A stretch of 64,000 nt of DNA, from positions 1 through 64,000 of the forward strand of contig VIIQ02000287.1 of the NCBI GenBank assembly GCA_007449985.2, read 5' to 3'. The notes beneath the pieces were generated by a model. That model did not search any database, was not told the origin of the DNA, and saw only the letters and a program-made list of their open reading frames with translations. The first letter of the stretch is position 1. The number at the start of each line of letters is the position of its first letter. The stretch comes from Desmodesmus armatus (Eukaryota; Chlorophyta; Chlorophyceae; Sphaeropleales; Scenedesmaceae). Shown here piece after piece: positions 47,113-58,398 of this stretch. The position numbers and the translations under genes are program-made.

Positions 47113-47787
47113 CAGTGGGGCAAAAAGTAACTTGTCTAGTTTCAGGGCGCGTGTGGCGGGACCTGCGCTGTATCAAGCAAAACTACTTGATATATCTGAT
47201 ACCCTGGGACTTTGCTCGGGGGCTCTAGCTGCTGCTGGCTATTGGTCATCCGTCCACATCGCCTAACAACCTTGACTGCCAGGATTCGAACTGTAAGGGG
47301 GAACGTGGGTGCTGTGCAAACGTTCAAGTGTCTTGGGCGCCTGTTGGTGGCAGTGCGTGGTGTGAGTGTGCAGGTCGTTGGCCAGCTGCTGCTTGATCGA
47401 CAGGTTGATCTGCCTGCGCTGCAGCTGCTGCTGTGCGCTGCCTCAAATTCGTCTCTTTACTGCATTCTTTCCTGTACATCAGCTATCTCCCCTGGCCAGC
47501 GCTGCATTGCGTGTGCAGCAAGGCAGTGTCCCCCCAGACACTGACAGTTGGGCTTTTGCAGCTGCTTGTGTGGAGCCTGGCAGTGCAGCAGTCGACCCCA
47601 GTTTGGTCAAACGGCCCTATCCTGCCCTCAGCACAGGACTCGTGTTCATACAGGTGTGCTGTTACAGGTGTGTGCCTGCTACTGAAACATGCTGGCAGCC
47701 CCTAGCTCTAGCTTGCTGCCTGCTGCTGGCTGCACCACAAGCAAAGTCAAGGTTATTGGCTGTGCCAAGTTACTTTTTGCCCCACTG
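47113..47787. mobile_element. TIR-bounded 675-bp element, right copy (E2)
   Basis: Second copy of E1, same orientation, with the same terminal inverted repeats. It ends 124 bp before the F-box gene's ATG, so it probably lies in or beside that gene's promoter. An open frame runs from within E2 straight into the F-box coding frame. Confidence 0.8.
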
Positions 47788-47911
47788 CTCTCACACCTCG
47801 CGGTCGATCTATAAACATCGCTACCGCTTCAACCTGACCGACATTCAACTAAAGAAAGGAAGTTGTCAAGCTACTGCAGACGCACCTTCTCCGAAACGAC
47901 CCAATTTCTGC

Positions 47912-50900
47912 ATGGAGCCAATTGAGGGTGACTCAAACGCACTGGTAGAACCTTACCTACTACCTCTGCTTGATCTGCCAGGCCCATGCCTGCGTGCTGT
48001 CGTTGTGGAGCTGTGGGCAGACCTTAGGGATGTTGCTGCCCTCAGCTGCTGTTGCACAGCCACAGCTCAGCTGTGTGCTGAGCAGCAGCTGTGGAAGCAG
48101 CTGCTGACAAGCCGTTATGGCAAGTCCGTGCTTCCTGGAGAAGCAGCGGCAGGTAAGCACACTGCAGCAGTGCAACAAGCAGTAGCTGCTGGGTGTGCAA
48201 GAGCTGTGCGGGGCACCTGAAGGGCAGCTGCAGTAGCTGCGCAAGGGCACCGGAAGTGTCTGCCGCTGACGTTACTTGGATGATGTTCAAGAACACACGA
48301 ACCGACAAGCCTTTGCATTGCCTTGCAAATGCACTTGATTGCTCAGGTCCTGAGAGGATAGGGGAATGGTTATGGAGTGAGGGGGGGGGGGGTGACCTAC
48401 AGACAGGTACTAGGTGTGCTTTTGCATGGCAACCTCATGCCCATTCTTGAATGCAACATCATGCCCATCCCCGAGATAAAATGCGAGGATGCTTGAATGG
48501 CACACTGGTTGTGTGTTGAAAACCTTCAAACCGCAATAGAGGGCGTCACAGCTCATAAAGAGTGTGCGCACTTACACCTTGAGGGTCTCTTCTGCCTTGA
48601 GCCGCTCTCAATCAGCGGTGGTTGTGCAGCAACCGTCATCAAGAAGACGCATGGGGTGGCTTACTGCATCTTGTGTGCGGCCATTGACCGAGTTGCCCCC
48701 CCCCCTCTGCCCCCCTTCTTCCGCCCCCCCCCCCTCTTCAGGCCCCGCTCACCCAGCTCGCCTGCCTGGCTGGGTGTTCTTCCAAGGCATGGATGCCTCA
48801 TTAGAGGGTGATAAGGCTGCAGAGGGGTGGGACTCACTGGAGCGATTGGCAGAGACATGCAGCAGCAAAGGTATGGGGGCAGCAGCTCTTGGGGGAGTGG
48901 GGGGTGGGAGGGGATGGGCAACTGGGGGGGGGGGGGGTGTCAAGGCCCCAGCTACGTTGACCAGTTGCCTGGTGTGTTAGGCATTGAGGTTGGATGTGTA
49001 GCTAGCATACTATGAACATGCGAGGCACATGCAAGCAATTCAGGAGGGACACCAAGGAAGTCCTGTGTGCTTGGACGCATCAAGAGGCGGGATGCCTCAG
49101 CTGAGGGTGAAAAACCTGCAGAGGGGTGGGACTTATTGGAGCAGCTGGCAGAGACATGCAGCAGCAAAGGTGAGGCAACAGGCCCGATTTAGCAGGGGTT
49201 GGACCTTTGTGTGCGCGATGGTAGCGGTGGGGTTGGGGGGTGGGTGGGGTGGGTGGGTAACAGCGGTGGAAGCATGGTGCATGTACTTCTGGCCTGTGCA
49301 GAACATAAAGTCCGTCACTCCACCCTGTTGTGTTGACAGGTGCTGTTGCATCCACTACAGCTGGCCATTAGCAGCTAGACACACATCATCTCCCCCCCCC
49401 CCTCGCCCCCATCGTGTGCAGGTGCTGAGGCGTTCAGCACGGCTGGAATCTATAAGTTCTCACATGTGGTGCCATGAGGCTGGCATATGTATGTGGCCCC
49501 CGACACTCCTGGAAGCGCATCAGCTACACACACATCATTCTGGCCCCAATACATGCCCTCCGCCCGTTCCTCCCTCCCTCCCCCCTCCCCCCCCCTCATT
49601 GTGTGCAGGTGCTGAGGCGTTCACCCGTAGCAGGCAAAATCATCACCCCCCCCCCCCCCCCCCCCGGGCCTCCTTGCGTCACAGTTGGAAGCGCAACAGC
49701 TACATGCCCCCCCCCCCTCGATTCAGTGCAGGTGCTGAGGCATTCACCACGGCTGGCAAAATCATCAGCCCCCCCCCCCCCCCCCCGCCCCCCTCGCGTC
49801 ACAGTTGGAAGCGCAACAGCTACATGCCCCCCCCCCTCGATTCAGTGCAGGTGCTGAGGCATTCACCACGGGTGGCAACACCATCAGCCCCCCCCCCCCC
49901 ACCCAGGGCGGTCACTCCTGGAAGCGCAACCGCTATATCCCCCCCCCCCCCATGCAGGTGCCGGTGCGTTCACCACGTCTGGCAAGCTCATCAGCAGCCC
50001 GGACCCCCCTGACTCCTGGAAGCGCACAACCTACAGACCCTGTGAGGGTCTGTATGTCAGGGAGGAGATCTCCACAGCAATGCATTTGCAGCAACAGATC
50101 AAGGATCCAGGTGAGCGTGTGTGCAGGTTTTTGGGGGTTGTGTGATAGCAACTGAAGGGGTGGGAGGGGCTGTATGGGAGGGAGGAATCGCAACAGCAAT
50201 GCAGCTGCAGCAGGATCAAAAAAATGCGGATGGAGGTGAGTGCATGTGGATGTTTTACAGTCATTGCTTGGACTTTGTTTGCGTTTCCCCCTACCCTGCA
50301 ACCCCATTCCTGCATTCAAGGTTTTGCTGCAGAAACCTGCCCCCTCCCCATTTGAAGGCTGGGTGTACCGCCCCTCTTGCTACAGCAGTGGATACACAAA
50401 GAAAGAGGCGGGAGACAACATGGCCCGCTGCCCCACCCTGCCTGCCCCTCCACATGTACACAGGAAATGCTTTCTGTGCAGTCAATAGATTGGATGGCTA
50501 GGATCTCATCAATATTCCCTCCTGTCCCACCCCCCACACTCCAGGTTCTGCTGCAGAACCCTGGCCCCCAGAGCTTCAAGGCTGGGTATACTTCCCCTCC
50601 TGCTACAGCAGCGGATACACAAAGAAAGAGGCGGGAGACAACATGGCCCGCTGCCCCACCCTGCCTGCCCCTCCACATGTACACAGGAAATGCTTTCTGT
50701 GCAGTCATTAGATTGGATGGCCAGGATCCCATCAATGTTCCCTCCTGTCCCACCCCCCACACTCCAGGTTCTGCTGCAGAACCCTGGCCCCCCGAGCTCC
50801 AAGGCTGGGTAAACTTCCCCTCCTGCTACAGCAGCGGCTACACAAAGAAAGAGGCGGGGGACAACATGGCCCGCTGCCCCACCCTGCATGTCCCTCCACC

Positions 50901-53900
50901 TGTTCACAGGAAATGTTTCCTATGCACTCACTGCTAGGATTTCATCATTGTTCCCTCCTGTCCCACCCCCCACACTCCAGGTTCTGCTGCAAAAACCTGG
51001 CCCCCCGCGATTCAAGGCTGGGTATACTTCCCCTCCTGCTACAGCAGCGGATACACAAAGAAAGAGGCGGGAGACAACATGGCCCGGCACCCCACCCTGC
51101 AGAACCTGTTGCATCAGGCAGCAGGGGACAGTCAGGTGGTGGCAGTCACCACACGGGGAGAGACAAAGACAAAGCTGAGGCCACAGGTAGGTGTGTGTGG
51201 GGGGGGGGAGGTGGGGGGGTGGGAGGGGGGGGGGGGGGTCAACGCACCAACATGCAGTGCTATGGTGCTGCATCTCTGCATGGTCCTGGCTAACCATTAC
51301 AACGGTGTTTGTGCCTCGCGCCCTTCCTTGCTCGGTCCCTAGCACCTTCCCTGGCTGCTACTCACACTTCCCCCCCCCCCCCCCCCGCGCATGGACTTAT
51401 CCTTTCTGTCTGCTTGTGTGCAGTGGTGTCAGTCCACCACCCCCTCATGTAATAAGGGCATGTATGTCCCTGGCACCTGCCTTGGCCTTTACCATACTCT
51501 CACCTCACTCCGTTCCTCCCCTTACCACCCCCCCCCCCTCGGTCATTTGCATTCCTTTTGCCTGCCTTCCTCCCTGTGTGCAGTGGTGTTGGTCTGTCAC
51601 CCCCCGTTATGATGAGGGCATGTACGTCAAGACACACGTAGTGAGAGAGATGCAGCTGAGAATGCCCAGCCCTGGTAAGTGGAAGAGCGTGTCGGGGGGG
51701 GGGGGAGGTAATCAATACAGTACAGTTACATAGTTACATAATCCCAACCTTGGCACTAGCCGGCCTTGGTGAGTGAGTCTCATTGTTCACAATGAATGGC
51801 TGGCATGAGCTCTTTGAGCCTTTCAGATGTAACGTTGAGTGAATGAGTGAGTGAGTGCGTGAGTGAATGTGAATGAGTGAGAGAGTGAGAGAGTGAGGGA
51901 GGGTGTAAGTGGAGGACCTGGGCTGTGGTTAGGAGAAGGGAGGGGGTCGGGGAGTCAGCATTGCAAGCAGAGAAGCAGACACAGCGTGGCGCATGCAACG
52001 CGACAACGCAACCCTTTCCCTGAAAGGGTTGCGTTGTTGAGTTGCATGCGCCACGCTGTGTGATTGCTTTTGCCAATTTTGCGACTCAGTGAGCCCTTGC
52101 TGTTGTATGCGCTATGATGTGCAGAGGTCAACTACTGGGCTGTGGCGGTTGGGCTCCGCAGCTTGTGGCTGTGTGTGGCATGGCAAATCAGCAGGCGCGG
52201 CACTTGTAGTAGACACATTGAGAACATCCACCTAGCTCTGTGGCCTATGGAACTTTGCTGATAACAACCACCTGCTGTTGTTTTGACTGGTGTGGTTGAT
52301 TCCTGCAGAGATTGACTACCGGGCCGTGGCTGCCAGGCTGAGTGGCTTGCGGCTGTGTGCAGCACAGATGAGCGCAGCATGGGTCAACGACCAGTATCTC
52401 ACCCTCAAGGTAAGCAGGAGATTGGTGTGGGTGAGTGGGCAGGTGTAGTAACAGGGAGAGGGTGCGCGCGCGGGGGGGGGGGGGGATGGGGACTGGGAGT
52501 GCATGTGGGGGGTGCGGGAGGGCGGGGGGGGGGGGGGGTGGCTGCGCACAGATGAGTGCAGCATGGGTGAATGACCAGTACCTCACCCTAAAGGTAAACA
52601 GGAGGGCCCCGGGGGGGGGGGGGGGTGTCAAGATTGCCTGGGGCAAGGACATGAGGGTACTACTGTTTTATGTGCAGGTTAGCTGTGTAGATTTTCTTCA
52701 CAGTCAACCTGCACATATTACAGCAGCCCCCTCCTGTCCTTGCGCCGATCAATGTTGATTCACCCCCCCCCCCCCCACATATGTTGATGTGTCTTGGCTA
52801 TGTTGTGTCACACATGTGCTGTACACGTGCTGTGAGGTGGTCGTGCTGTGTTGGACACGTGCTGTGTTGTGCTGTGCTGTGCTGTGGTGTGGTGTACATG
52901 AGCTGTGCGCAAGCTGTCGTGTGCAAGCTGAGCTGCCTTCGACACGTGCTGATGTTGAGTCTGACATCACCAGTTGTGTCGAGGGTCAGCGATGATGCGG
53001 TCTGTGCTCTGGTGCCGGTGCCTGTGCCATGTTGCTCACAGCTTGCCACCAGCCATTGCATCTTACCAGGATATGAAAGGAATTGTGCTTGTCAATGTGC
53101 CTCCTTGTGTGTTGTGTGGCTGCAGAGCGTCCCAGCCAGCTTGGGGGGTCAGCAAGCATCAGCAAGCATTTCCGTGTTCCCACGCCTTGTGATGGTAGTG
53201 GGTCTCTTGCTGCTTCGTGGCCTTCCCCTCCATTGCATACCTTGCCCCACCCCTACTTCCTCTGTCTCCTCTGAGGTGGCTTGTGTGTGTCGTGTGGCTG
53301 CAGAGCATCCCAGCTAACGTGGGGTGTTCGCAAGCATCAGCAAGCATCTGCTTATCCCTAGACCTTATGGGTTACCTGCTGTTGCGTGGCCCTCCCTCCA
53401 TCACATACCCTGCCCTGCCCCTACTTCCTCTGTCTGCTCTGTGGTGGCTTGTGTGTGTTGTGACTGCAGAGCGTCCCAGCCAGTTTGGGGTGTCACGGCA
53501 CTGCCCTGAAGCTCAACAGCGTCTGGTGGCTGGATATATCTGGAGATATCGTAGGTGCGCAACACACAACAAATAGCGCTCCCACTATTGCAGGTATTTC
53601 ATGAAAATTGGCGTCGCAAGCAGCATCCCATATCTTCTCTCCAACCAGGCAATTTTTCAGGAGCCCTCCCCGCCCCCTCCCTCCCACACATATGCCTATG
53701 ACGCACAGCCCCCCCCCCCCCCCGGGTCGCTTTGGGGTGGTGTTTGGTGCTGTCGACCTCATAGACCCTTTACCAAACAGGCCATGCTGCCTTGCAGCTG
53801 CCAACGTACTCCATGTGTCCCCTGGTCAATTGGCATGTGACCAGTCACGATGGCTTGCTGCCCCCCCCCCCCCCCCCCACACACACACAGGTGTTCCCCC

Positions 53901-55891
53901 TGGGCGCTATGAAGGGGTGTGGGTACTCGCACTCCCCAGAAACCCTATGGGTCACACAGACCACAACGGCACCCAACATATTGCCTGTTACTGTTGATTG
54001 ACGCATGCCAGTCACCATGGCTTGCAGCTGACTGCTGCTGCTGCCGCTGCCTCTCCCATCACCATGCACCGGATACACAGGTGTACCCCCCGGCGCTATG
54101 AGGTGGTGTGGGTGCTGGCTCTCCCCAGGAACCCTATGGGTCACACAGACCACGTGTCGTTCCACATGTCGGCAGCAACAGAGTCAATGGGCCTTGAACA
54201 CATGCCGATAACAACTGCCACTGACAACAGCAGTGGCGGCAGCAGCAGTGGCAGCAGTGGCAGCAATGGCGGCACCAGTGGCAGCAGTGACGGCCCGTCG
54301 GCAGGTGCTTCTGTTCAAACTGCTGCTGCTGCCGCAGCTGATCTGCTCAGGTCCCTCTTTGGTGGCGGCAGTGGGTCCAGAGCAGCAGCAGCACCACCAG
54401 CAGCAGCAGACAACGCATCCAACAGCACAGCTGCTACTGTCTCAACAGCAGGCGTCAGTAACACCAGCAGCAGTGGTGCTGTTGCTGTGGAGGGCGATTC
54501 CAATGAAGCAAGCAGCGGCAGCAGCAGCAGCAGCAGTGTGGCACTGACATTGAAGTTGCGCCAGATGGCCAAGTTGGTGAAGCCACTGCAGCTGTCAGCA
54601 GGGCACACTGAGGGTGGCGTTCAGTGGGGCAGTTTGTCAGGTGGGTGCTGCTTTACAGGCTGGTTATTGAGGGCAGGCTGCAGGGTGTGTGTGTGTGTGT
54701 GGGTGGGGGGGGGGGGGCTTGGCATGCAGTGGGCGCGGGGGGGGGGGGGGGGGTGATGGTGGTGTTCAGTTGGGCAGCCTTCCAGGTGGGTGTTGGTGTA
54801 AACGCTGGGTATTGAGCGCAGGTTGCAGGGTGTGTGTGTGTGGGGGGGGGGGGGGGGACTGGCATTCAGTGGGGGGGGGGTGATGGTGGTGCAGTTCAGT
54901 GGGGCAAAGCCTTCCAGGTGGGTGTGGATGTGCAGGCTGGGTAGGATGCAGGGGTTTTAGAAGGGTGATGGTGGGGCAACAGAGATGGCTTCAAGGTGGT
55001 GAAGCCGCTGGTACCAATGCATAATGAGGGTGGGGTCTACTGGGGCAGCCTGTCAGGTGGGTTCTGCTGCCGATGTTTCTTTTGGGGAGGGGGGGGGAGG
55101 GGGTGTTGCAACACGTGGATACTTTCACCGCTTGGCAGTCCACTCCACAATGCAAAGTGTTGAGGGCAGGGGCAGGGGGTGGGAGGCAGAGAATTGAATG
55201 CAGTGGGACAGGGTGCAGGAGAGTAAGTGTGGCGTTCAGTGGGGTAGCCCGTCAGGTACGTGTTCCTCTTACAGGCTGGTCAAGCAGGGCAGGTCGGGTG
55301 GGTTGGGGGTACATGGGATAAGGGGTGAAGAAGCCACTGACAAGACATAATGATGGTGGTGTTCTGTGGGGCAGCCTGTCAGGTGGGTGCTGCTGCAAAT
55401 GCAAAGTGTTGGGGGCAGGGGGCGGGGGTGAGGCAGAGACTCACATTCCGTGGGCCACCTACCCCCCTTGCCTGCATCTGCTGCTGTCAAACACTGTTAC
55501 TGTCACTGTTGGTTCAGGCTGAGCCTGAACACCCCGCAGGTACAAACACACTCATGCTGCTGCTGCTACTGCTGCTGCTGCTGCTGCTGCAGGTGGCTTC
55601 ATCACAGTGTCGGACATCAGCACGGTCCACCTAAAGTTCTGGTCACACGAGGACTGGAAGGGTGACATGCACTGGGCTTATGTGGAGTTGCGCCCAGTGC
55701 TGCCAAAGGCGCAGCAGCAGGCACAGCAGCAGCGCAGGCAGCAGTGGCAGCAATGGTGGCAGCAGCGGCGGCTGCCTGTTGGCGGCAGCAGCAGCAGGGC
55801 TGTCGACAGGGCTGCTAGGGGTGATGGTGGTGGCGGGGTGGCAAGGGTGGGTCGTCTGTTGGGGCTGCGGCGCGGTTTCTTGCAGGGATAA
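47912..55891 (+). CDS. F-box protein with PP2-like (phloem protein 2 type) C-terminal domain
   Basis: Nine exons: 47912-48152, 48742-48870, 49958-50110, 50981-51186, 51584-51674, 52309-52409, 53470-53554, 54081-54640, 55593-55891. All junction phases agree except that exon 8 is one base short, at the C-run 54086-54091. Exon 1 encodes an F-box (LLPLLDLPGPCLRAVVVELW ... LWKQLLTSRYGK). Exons 7-9 resemble the PP2 fold of plant F-box/PP2 proteins: LNSVWWLDISGDIV, then PPGRYEVVWVLAL, and the final HLKFWSHEDWKGD ... VELRP. Exon 8 carries a long Ser/Gly/Ala insert. The tail is Gln/Arg-rich. Such proteins are SCF E3-ligase receptors whose PP2 domain can bind glycans or other ligands. The PP2 call is from motif memory and is moderately secure. 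Exon copies fill the introns. Confidence 0.7.
49030..49169 (+). repeat. Copy of F-box/PP2 exon 2 with donor
   Basis: It repeats the exon ending at 48870 (AEGWDLLEQLAETCSSK against AEGWDSLERLAETCSSK) and its donor. The upstream part has lost the frame. Confidence 0.75.
49420..49930 (+). repeat. Array of four 5'-end copies of F-box/PP2 exon 3
   Basis: Copies with their own CAG acceptors begin at about 49422, 49609, 49729 and 49848, before the real exon at 49958. Each repeats GAEAFTTAGKIIS or a variant, then a C-run, then a fragment related to DSWKRTTY. Unit length of the last copies is about 120 bp. Confidence 0.8.
50320..50935 (+). repeat. Three tandem copies of the F-box/PP2 exon 4 5' part
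   Basis: Units of about 220 bp (starting near 50321, 50545 and 50768) repeat SCYSSGYTKKEAGDNMARCP with acceptors. They diverge after PTL, where the real exon (50981-51186) continues QNLLHQAAGDSQ. The real exon is the last unit in the row. Confidence 0.85.
51421..51480 (+). repeat. 5'-end copy of F-box/PP2 exon 5
   Basis: It begins after a TGTGCAG acceptor and encodes WCQSTTPSCNKGMYV, a diverged form of WCWSVTPRYDEGMYV at 51584. Truncated before the donor. Confidence 0.7.
51836..51905. repeat. GAGT/GTGA tetranucleotide-type microsatellite
   Basis: A run of GAGTGAGTGA-like units with GAGA variants, in the intron after exon 5. Confidence 0.8.
51980..52060. repeat. Long hairpin, 39-bp arms with 2 mismatches
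   Basis: CACAGCGTGGCGCATGCAAC at the left and its complement at the right, with arms meeting at GGGTT around a loop of about 3 bases. It lies in intron 5 of the F-box/PP2 gene. The nearly perfect arms suggest a recent foldback insertion or a strong transcript hairpin. Confidence 0.85.
52546..52593 (+). repeat. 3'-end copy of F-box/PP2 exon 6 with donor
   Basis: It encodes AQMSAAWVNDQYLTLK, identical in protein to the end of the real exon (52409), with silent changes, and is followed by GTAAAC. It lies after a G-run. Confidence 0.85.
53124..53345 (+). repeat. Two 5'-end copies of F-box/PP2 exon 7
   Basis: At about 53127 and 53306, CTGCAG acceptors are followed by AGCGTCCCAGCCAGC-like sequence, as at the real exon (53470), then diverge into CAAGCATCAGCAAGCAT. 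The shared upstream intron is repeated too. Confidence 0.8.
53888..53998 (+). repeat. Copy of the F-box/PP2 exon 8 5' part
   Basis: It has an acceptor and an intact frame VPPGRYEGVWVLALPRNPMG, then stops at 53996-53998. The longer exon at 54081 has PPGRYEVVWVLAL but lacks one C. Which of the two is spliced is not certain from sequence alone. Confidence 0.75.
54755..55385 (+). repeat. Several 3'-end copies of F-box/PP2 exon 8
   Basis: GTTCAGTGGGGCAG-type segments followed by CAGGTGGGT recur near 54760, 54895, 55025, 55234 and 55355, each with a G-run. They repeat the HTEGGVQWGSLS exon end at 54640. Confidence 0.8.
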
Positions 55892-55984
55892 ACCCTGCAC
55901 CGGCAAGGCCTTGGGCCTATGTATTGGTTAAGACCAAACCGCTTTTGAAGCTCTAGCTGCGCCTGCAGCAAGCTTCAGCAAGGG

Positions 55985-56680
55985 ACCTTGTGCTGCCCAA
56001 AGCACAGCAGCAGGCACAGCAGCAGCGCAGGCAGGAGTGGCAGCAGCGGCGGCGGCACACCGGCAGCAGCAGTAGTGGTGCTGTCAACAGGGCTGCAAGG
56101 GGTGATGGTGGTGGTGGGGTTGCCAGGGTGGGTCGTCTGTTGGGGCTGCGGCGCGGTTTCTTGCAGGGATAAACCCTGCACCGGCAAGGCCTTATGCCTA
56201 TATATTGGATAAGGATATAACCACGTTTGAGGGTGTAGCTGCGCCTGCAGCAAGCTTCAGCAAAGGACCGTGGGTGTGGAGAACCTGTAAGCGAGGGATG
56301 GTGTATGGGCCCCTTGGGGCATGCTGGGATAGGCAGTATGTAGGTCGTGGTGTGTTCCTGTTGCATTTGTTGTCGATTGCATGTGAGTGGCATGTCAATT
56401 TCGGTGTCCCTGAGGTCCCTTCCGGCAGTCGAGGCACAGCTAGCTTAGAGATAAGCAGGAGCGGTGTCAGCCCAGTGAAATCACATGGCTGTCATGCACT
56501 GGGCCTATGTGGGGCCCAATGCTGCCAAAGCCGCAGGCCGCAGCACAGGCAGCATTGGTGGCAGCAGCGGCGGCGCCGGCATGGCAGCAGTAGCAATGCG
56601 GACATGCGTGTTGCAAGGAGTGATGGTGGTGGGGTGAGCAGGGTGGGTCGTCTGTTGGGGCTGCGGCGTGTTTGTTGGAG
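55985..56680 (+). repeat. Two copies of the last F-box/PP2 exon and its 3' flank
   Basis: The first (about 55985-56250) repeats the Gln/Arg-rich coding end, the stop region GGGATAAACCCTGCACCGGC and flank. The second (about 56490-56680) repeats MHWAYVG... and the RLLGLRR end but has lost the stop context. Both lie downstream of the real stop at 55891. Confidence 0.75.
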
Positions 56681-56739
56681 CAATGTAGTGAGTGATGGTG
56701 TAATATCACCTCGGGGGTATCTAGGAAGGAGCTGAGTAA

Positions 56740-58398
56740 ATGGAGTGTGACCGCTAACGGGTAGGCAGTGGTCGCGACCGATCAGTTCTTGTTGCAGTTG
56801 CTGTTGTAGTTGATGGTGTTCCCCCATGAGCCCCTGGCTCCCTTGTGGGTTGCACAGCTGTGCCGTGCCAAAAACTGTAAAGTGTAACTTTTGCCCGTGC
56901 AATATTCTTTGTCATTGGGTGCCCCTGTCGTCCCATTCAAGACTTGATCCACACATTGGCATGTGTTGTGTGCAGCCATGCAACTTGTATCCCAAACCAT
57001 CCATTCCTGCAACACCACTACAGTCTGTCTCCACACCACCGGGCACTGACTGCCAATGTCTGGCCCATGTCTCGTTCGTACGGTCCTGCAAACTCGAATC
57101 TACAACACAACTCAATGTATTCAAGCGTCTGCTGTCACAGCAGAGCAGCCTGATGGCTTGTGGAATCACCACAACAACTTCATACAACGTAAAAGCAAGT
57201 TGCAGCAGCGGCAGCCCGCTCAGCCGTAGCTACCGCTGCAGACCCACCAACCTGGACATGTAAGTGCCTGCAGTACGGAGCAGGCTGCAGCTTGCATGCC
57301 CTGGTCATGCACTCGCAAGATCATGCACTCGCAATATCTACCTCTGATGTAGTGGTAGGCCATGCTATAAGTGCAGTAGCAGTTGCCTCCATCCAAGCCT
57401 CAAACGTGTCATGCACCCAGCAGCCCCTGACTATTCATCAATCCTTGTCATGCTGATACAATTGGGATACTTGGGATGCAGATGCTTTGCAGCATCAGCA
57501 ACAATATGTTGCTTCATCAAATTGTCTACATCCAACCACGCAGCTACGCATGCAAGCATGCATATGCACCTCTCTGTACTCACTAGTGCAATGGGGCTGC
57601 AACACAATCGCCTCCAGGGCATGCCCCACTCTCATGCATCGGCAGCAGCGGCAATGCTGGCCCAGCATGAAGCTTCAAGCCATGCTGACCAAAAGGCCCA
57701 GTCGCTTTTGCATGGCTTTTGAGGGATGCCTGCATGGCAGGACACAATGATGTGCCGCTTCGTACCTGTGCGGTACGTTCTTGCCTTGGGAGTCATGCAC
57801 AAAAGCATGCAGGGTATGGTCTCAGTGACTGCGGTGCAACCATACCAATTGCTCTGCAAAGCCAAGAGTCCTGCTCGGCAGGCACAGGCAGCTGCAGTTG
57901 CAGCATTACGACAGGACCCAACAAACCATAGAGCTGAGCTAACACGACAACCACAGAACACAAAAAATCACACTGTGGCGGCACCCCTACAAAAGACATC
58001 ACACTGTGCGGCAACCCTAAAGCAACCTATCATGTGGGTTCATGTGTGGCGCAGTGCTTTGCGCAGTCACTGTTCTGCATAGTCTTCATGTGAGTGATAG
58101 TGGCAGCACCCACCAACATCACACAGCAATTCACCAAATAGGAGCCCTACAACAATCAAACACAACAGCGCCCCGAATCGACACATGCACAATCCACCGC
58201 TTTGATCACAAAAATACATCACCAGTCACTGGAGCGGTGTTAGAGCCCTCTCGCTTGAATGAGCCCGTCAGATCACACTTGCGGTTGCAAATTGGATACG
58301 AGCAAGCTCAATATTCGGCCGTGATCGGAACAGCCTTGTGAACGCAACACCGGAACTTGCGGCAACCTGTCTGCTGCGACTGGGCGACACCAAACGAC
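56740..58398. other. Intergenic stretch, no gene recognised
   Basis: Between the convergent F-box/PP2 and amine oxidase genes. It holds dispersed repeat copy 2 at about 56820-56860. No frame shows a family motif. Confidence 0.45.

Larger units (their letters stand above)
42823..47787. mobile_element. Possible composite transposon: E1, transposase gene, E2
   Basis: Two apparently identical direct 675-bp elements bracket a transposase gene and its nested ORF. The trinucleotide CTC lies directly outside both outer ends (42820-42822 and 47788-47790), while the inner flanks differ. This would fit a unit that moved as a whole with a 3-bp target duplication, but three bases are weak evidence. Alternatively, E1 and E2 inserted separately and the transposase is unrelated. 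Confidence 0.45.

Noticed and set aside
49420..50980. Regularly spaced repeats that could suggest a CRISPR array
   Set aside because: The units are truncated exon copies with splice sites in a eukaryotic gene, and the spacers are themselves repeated.
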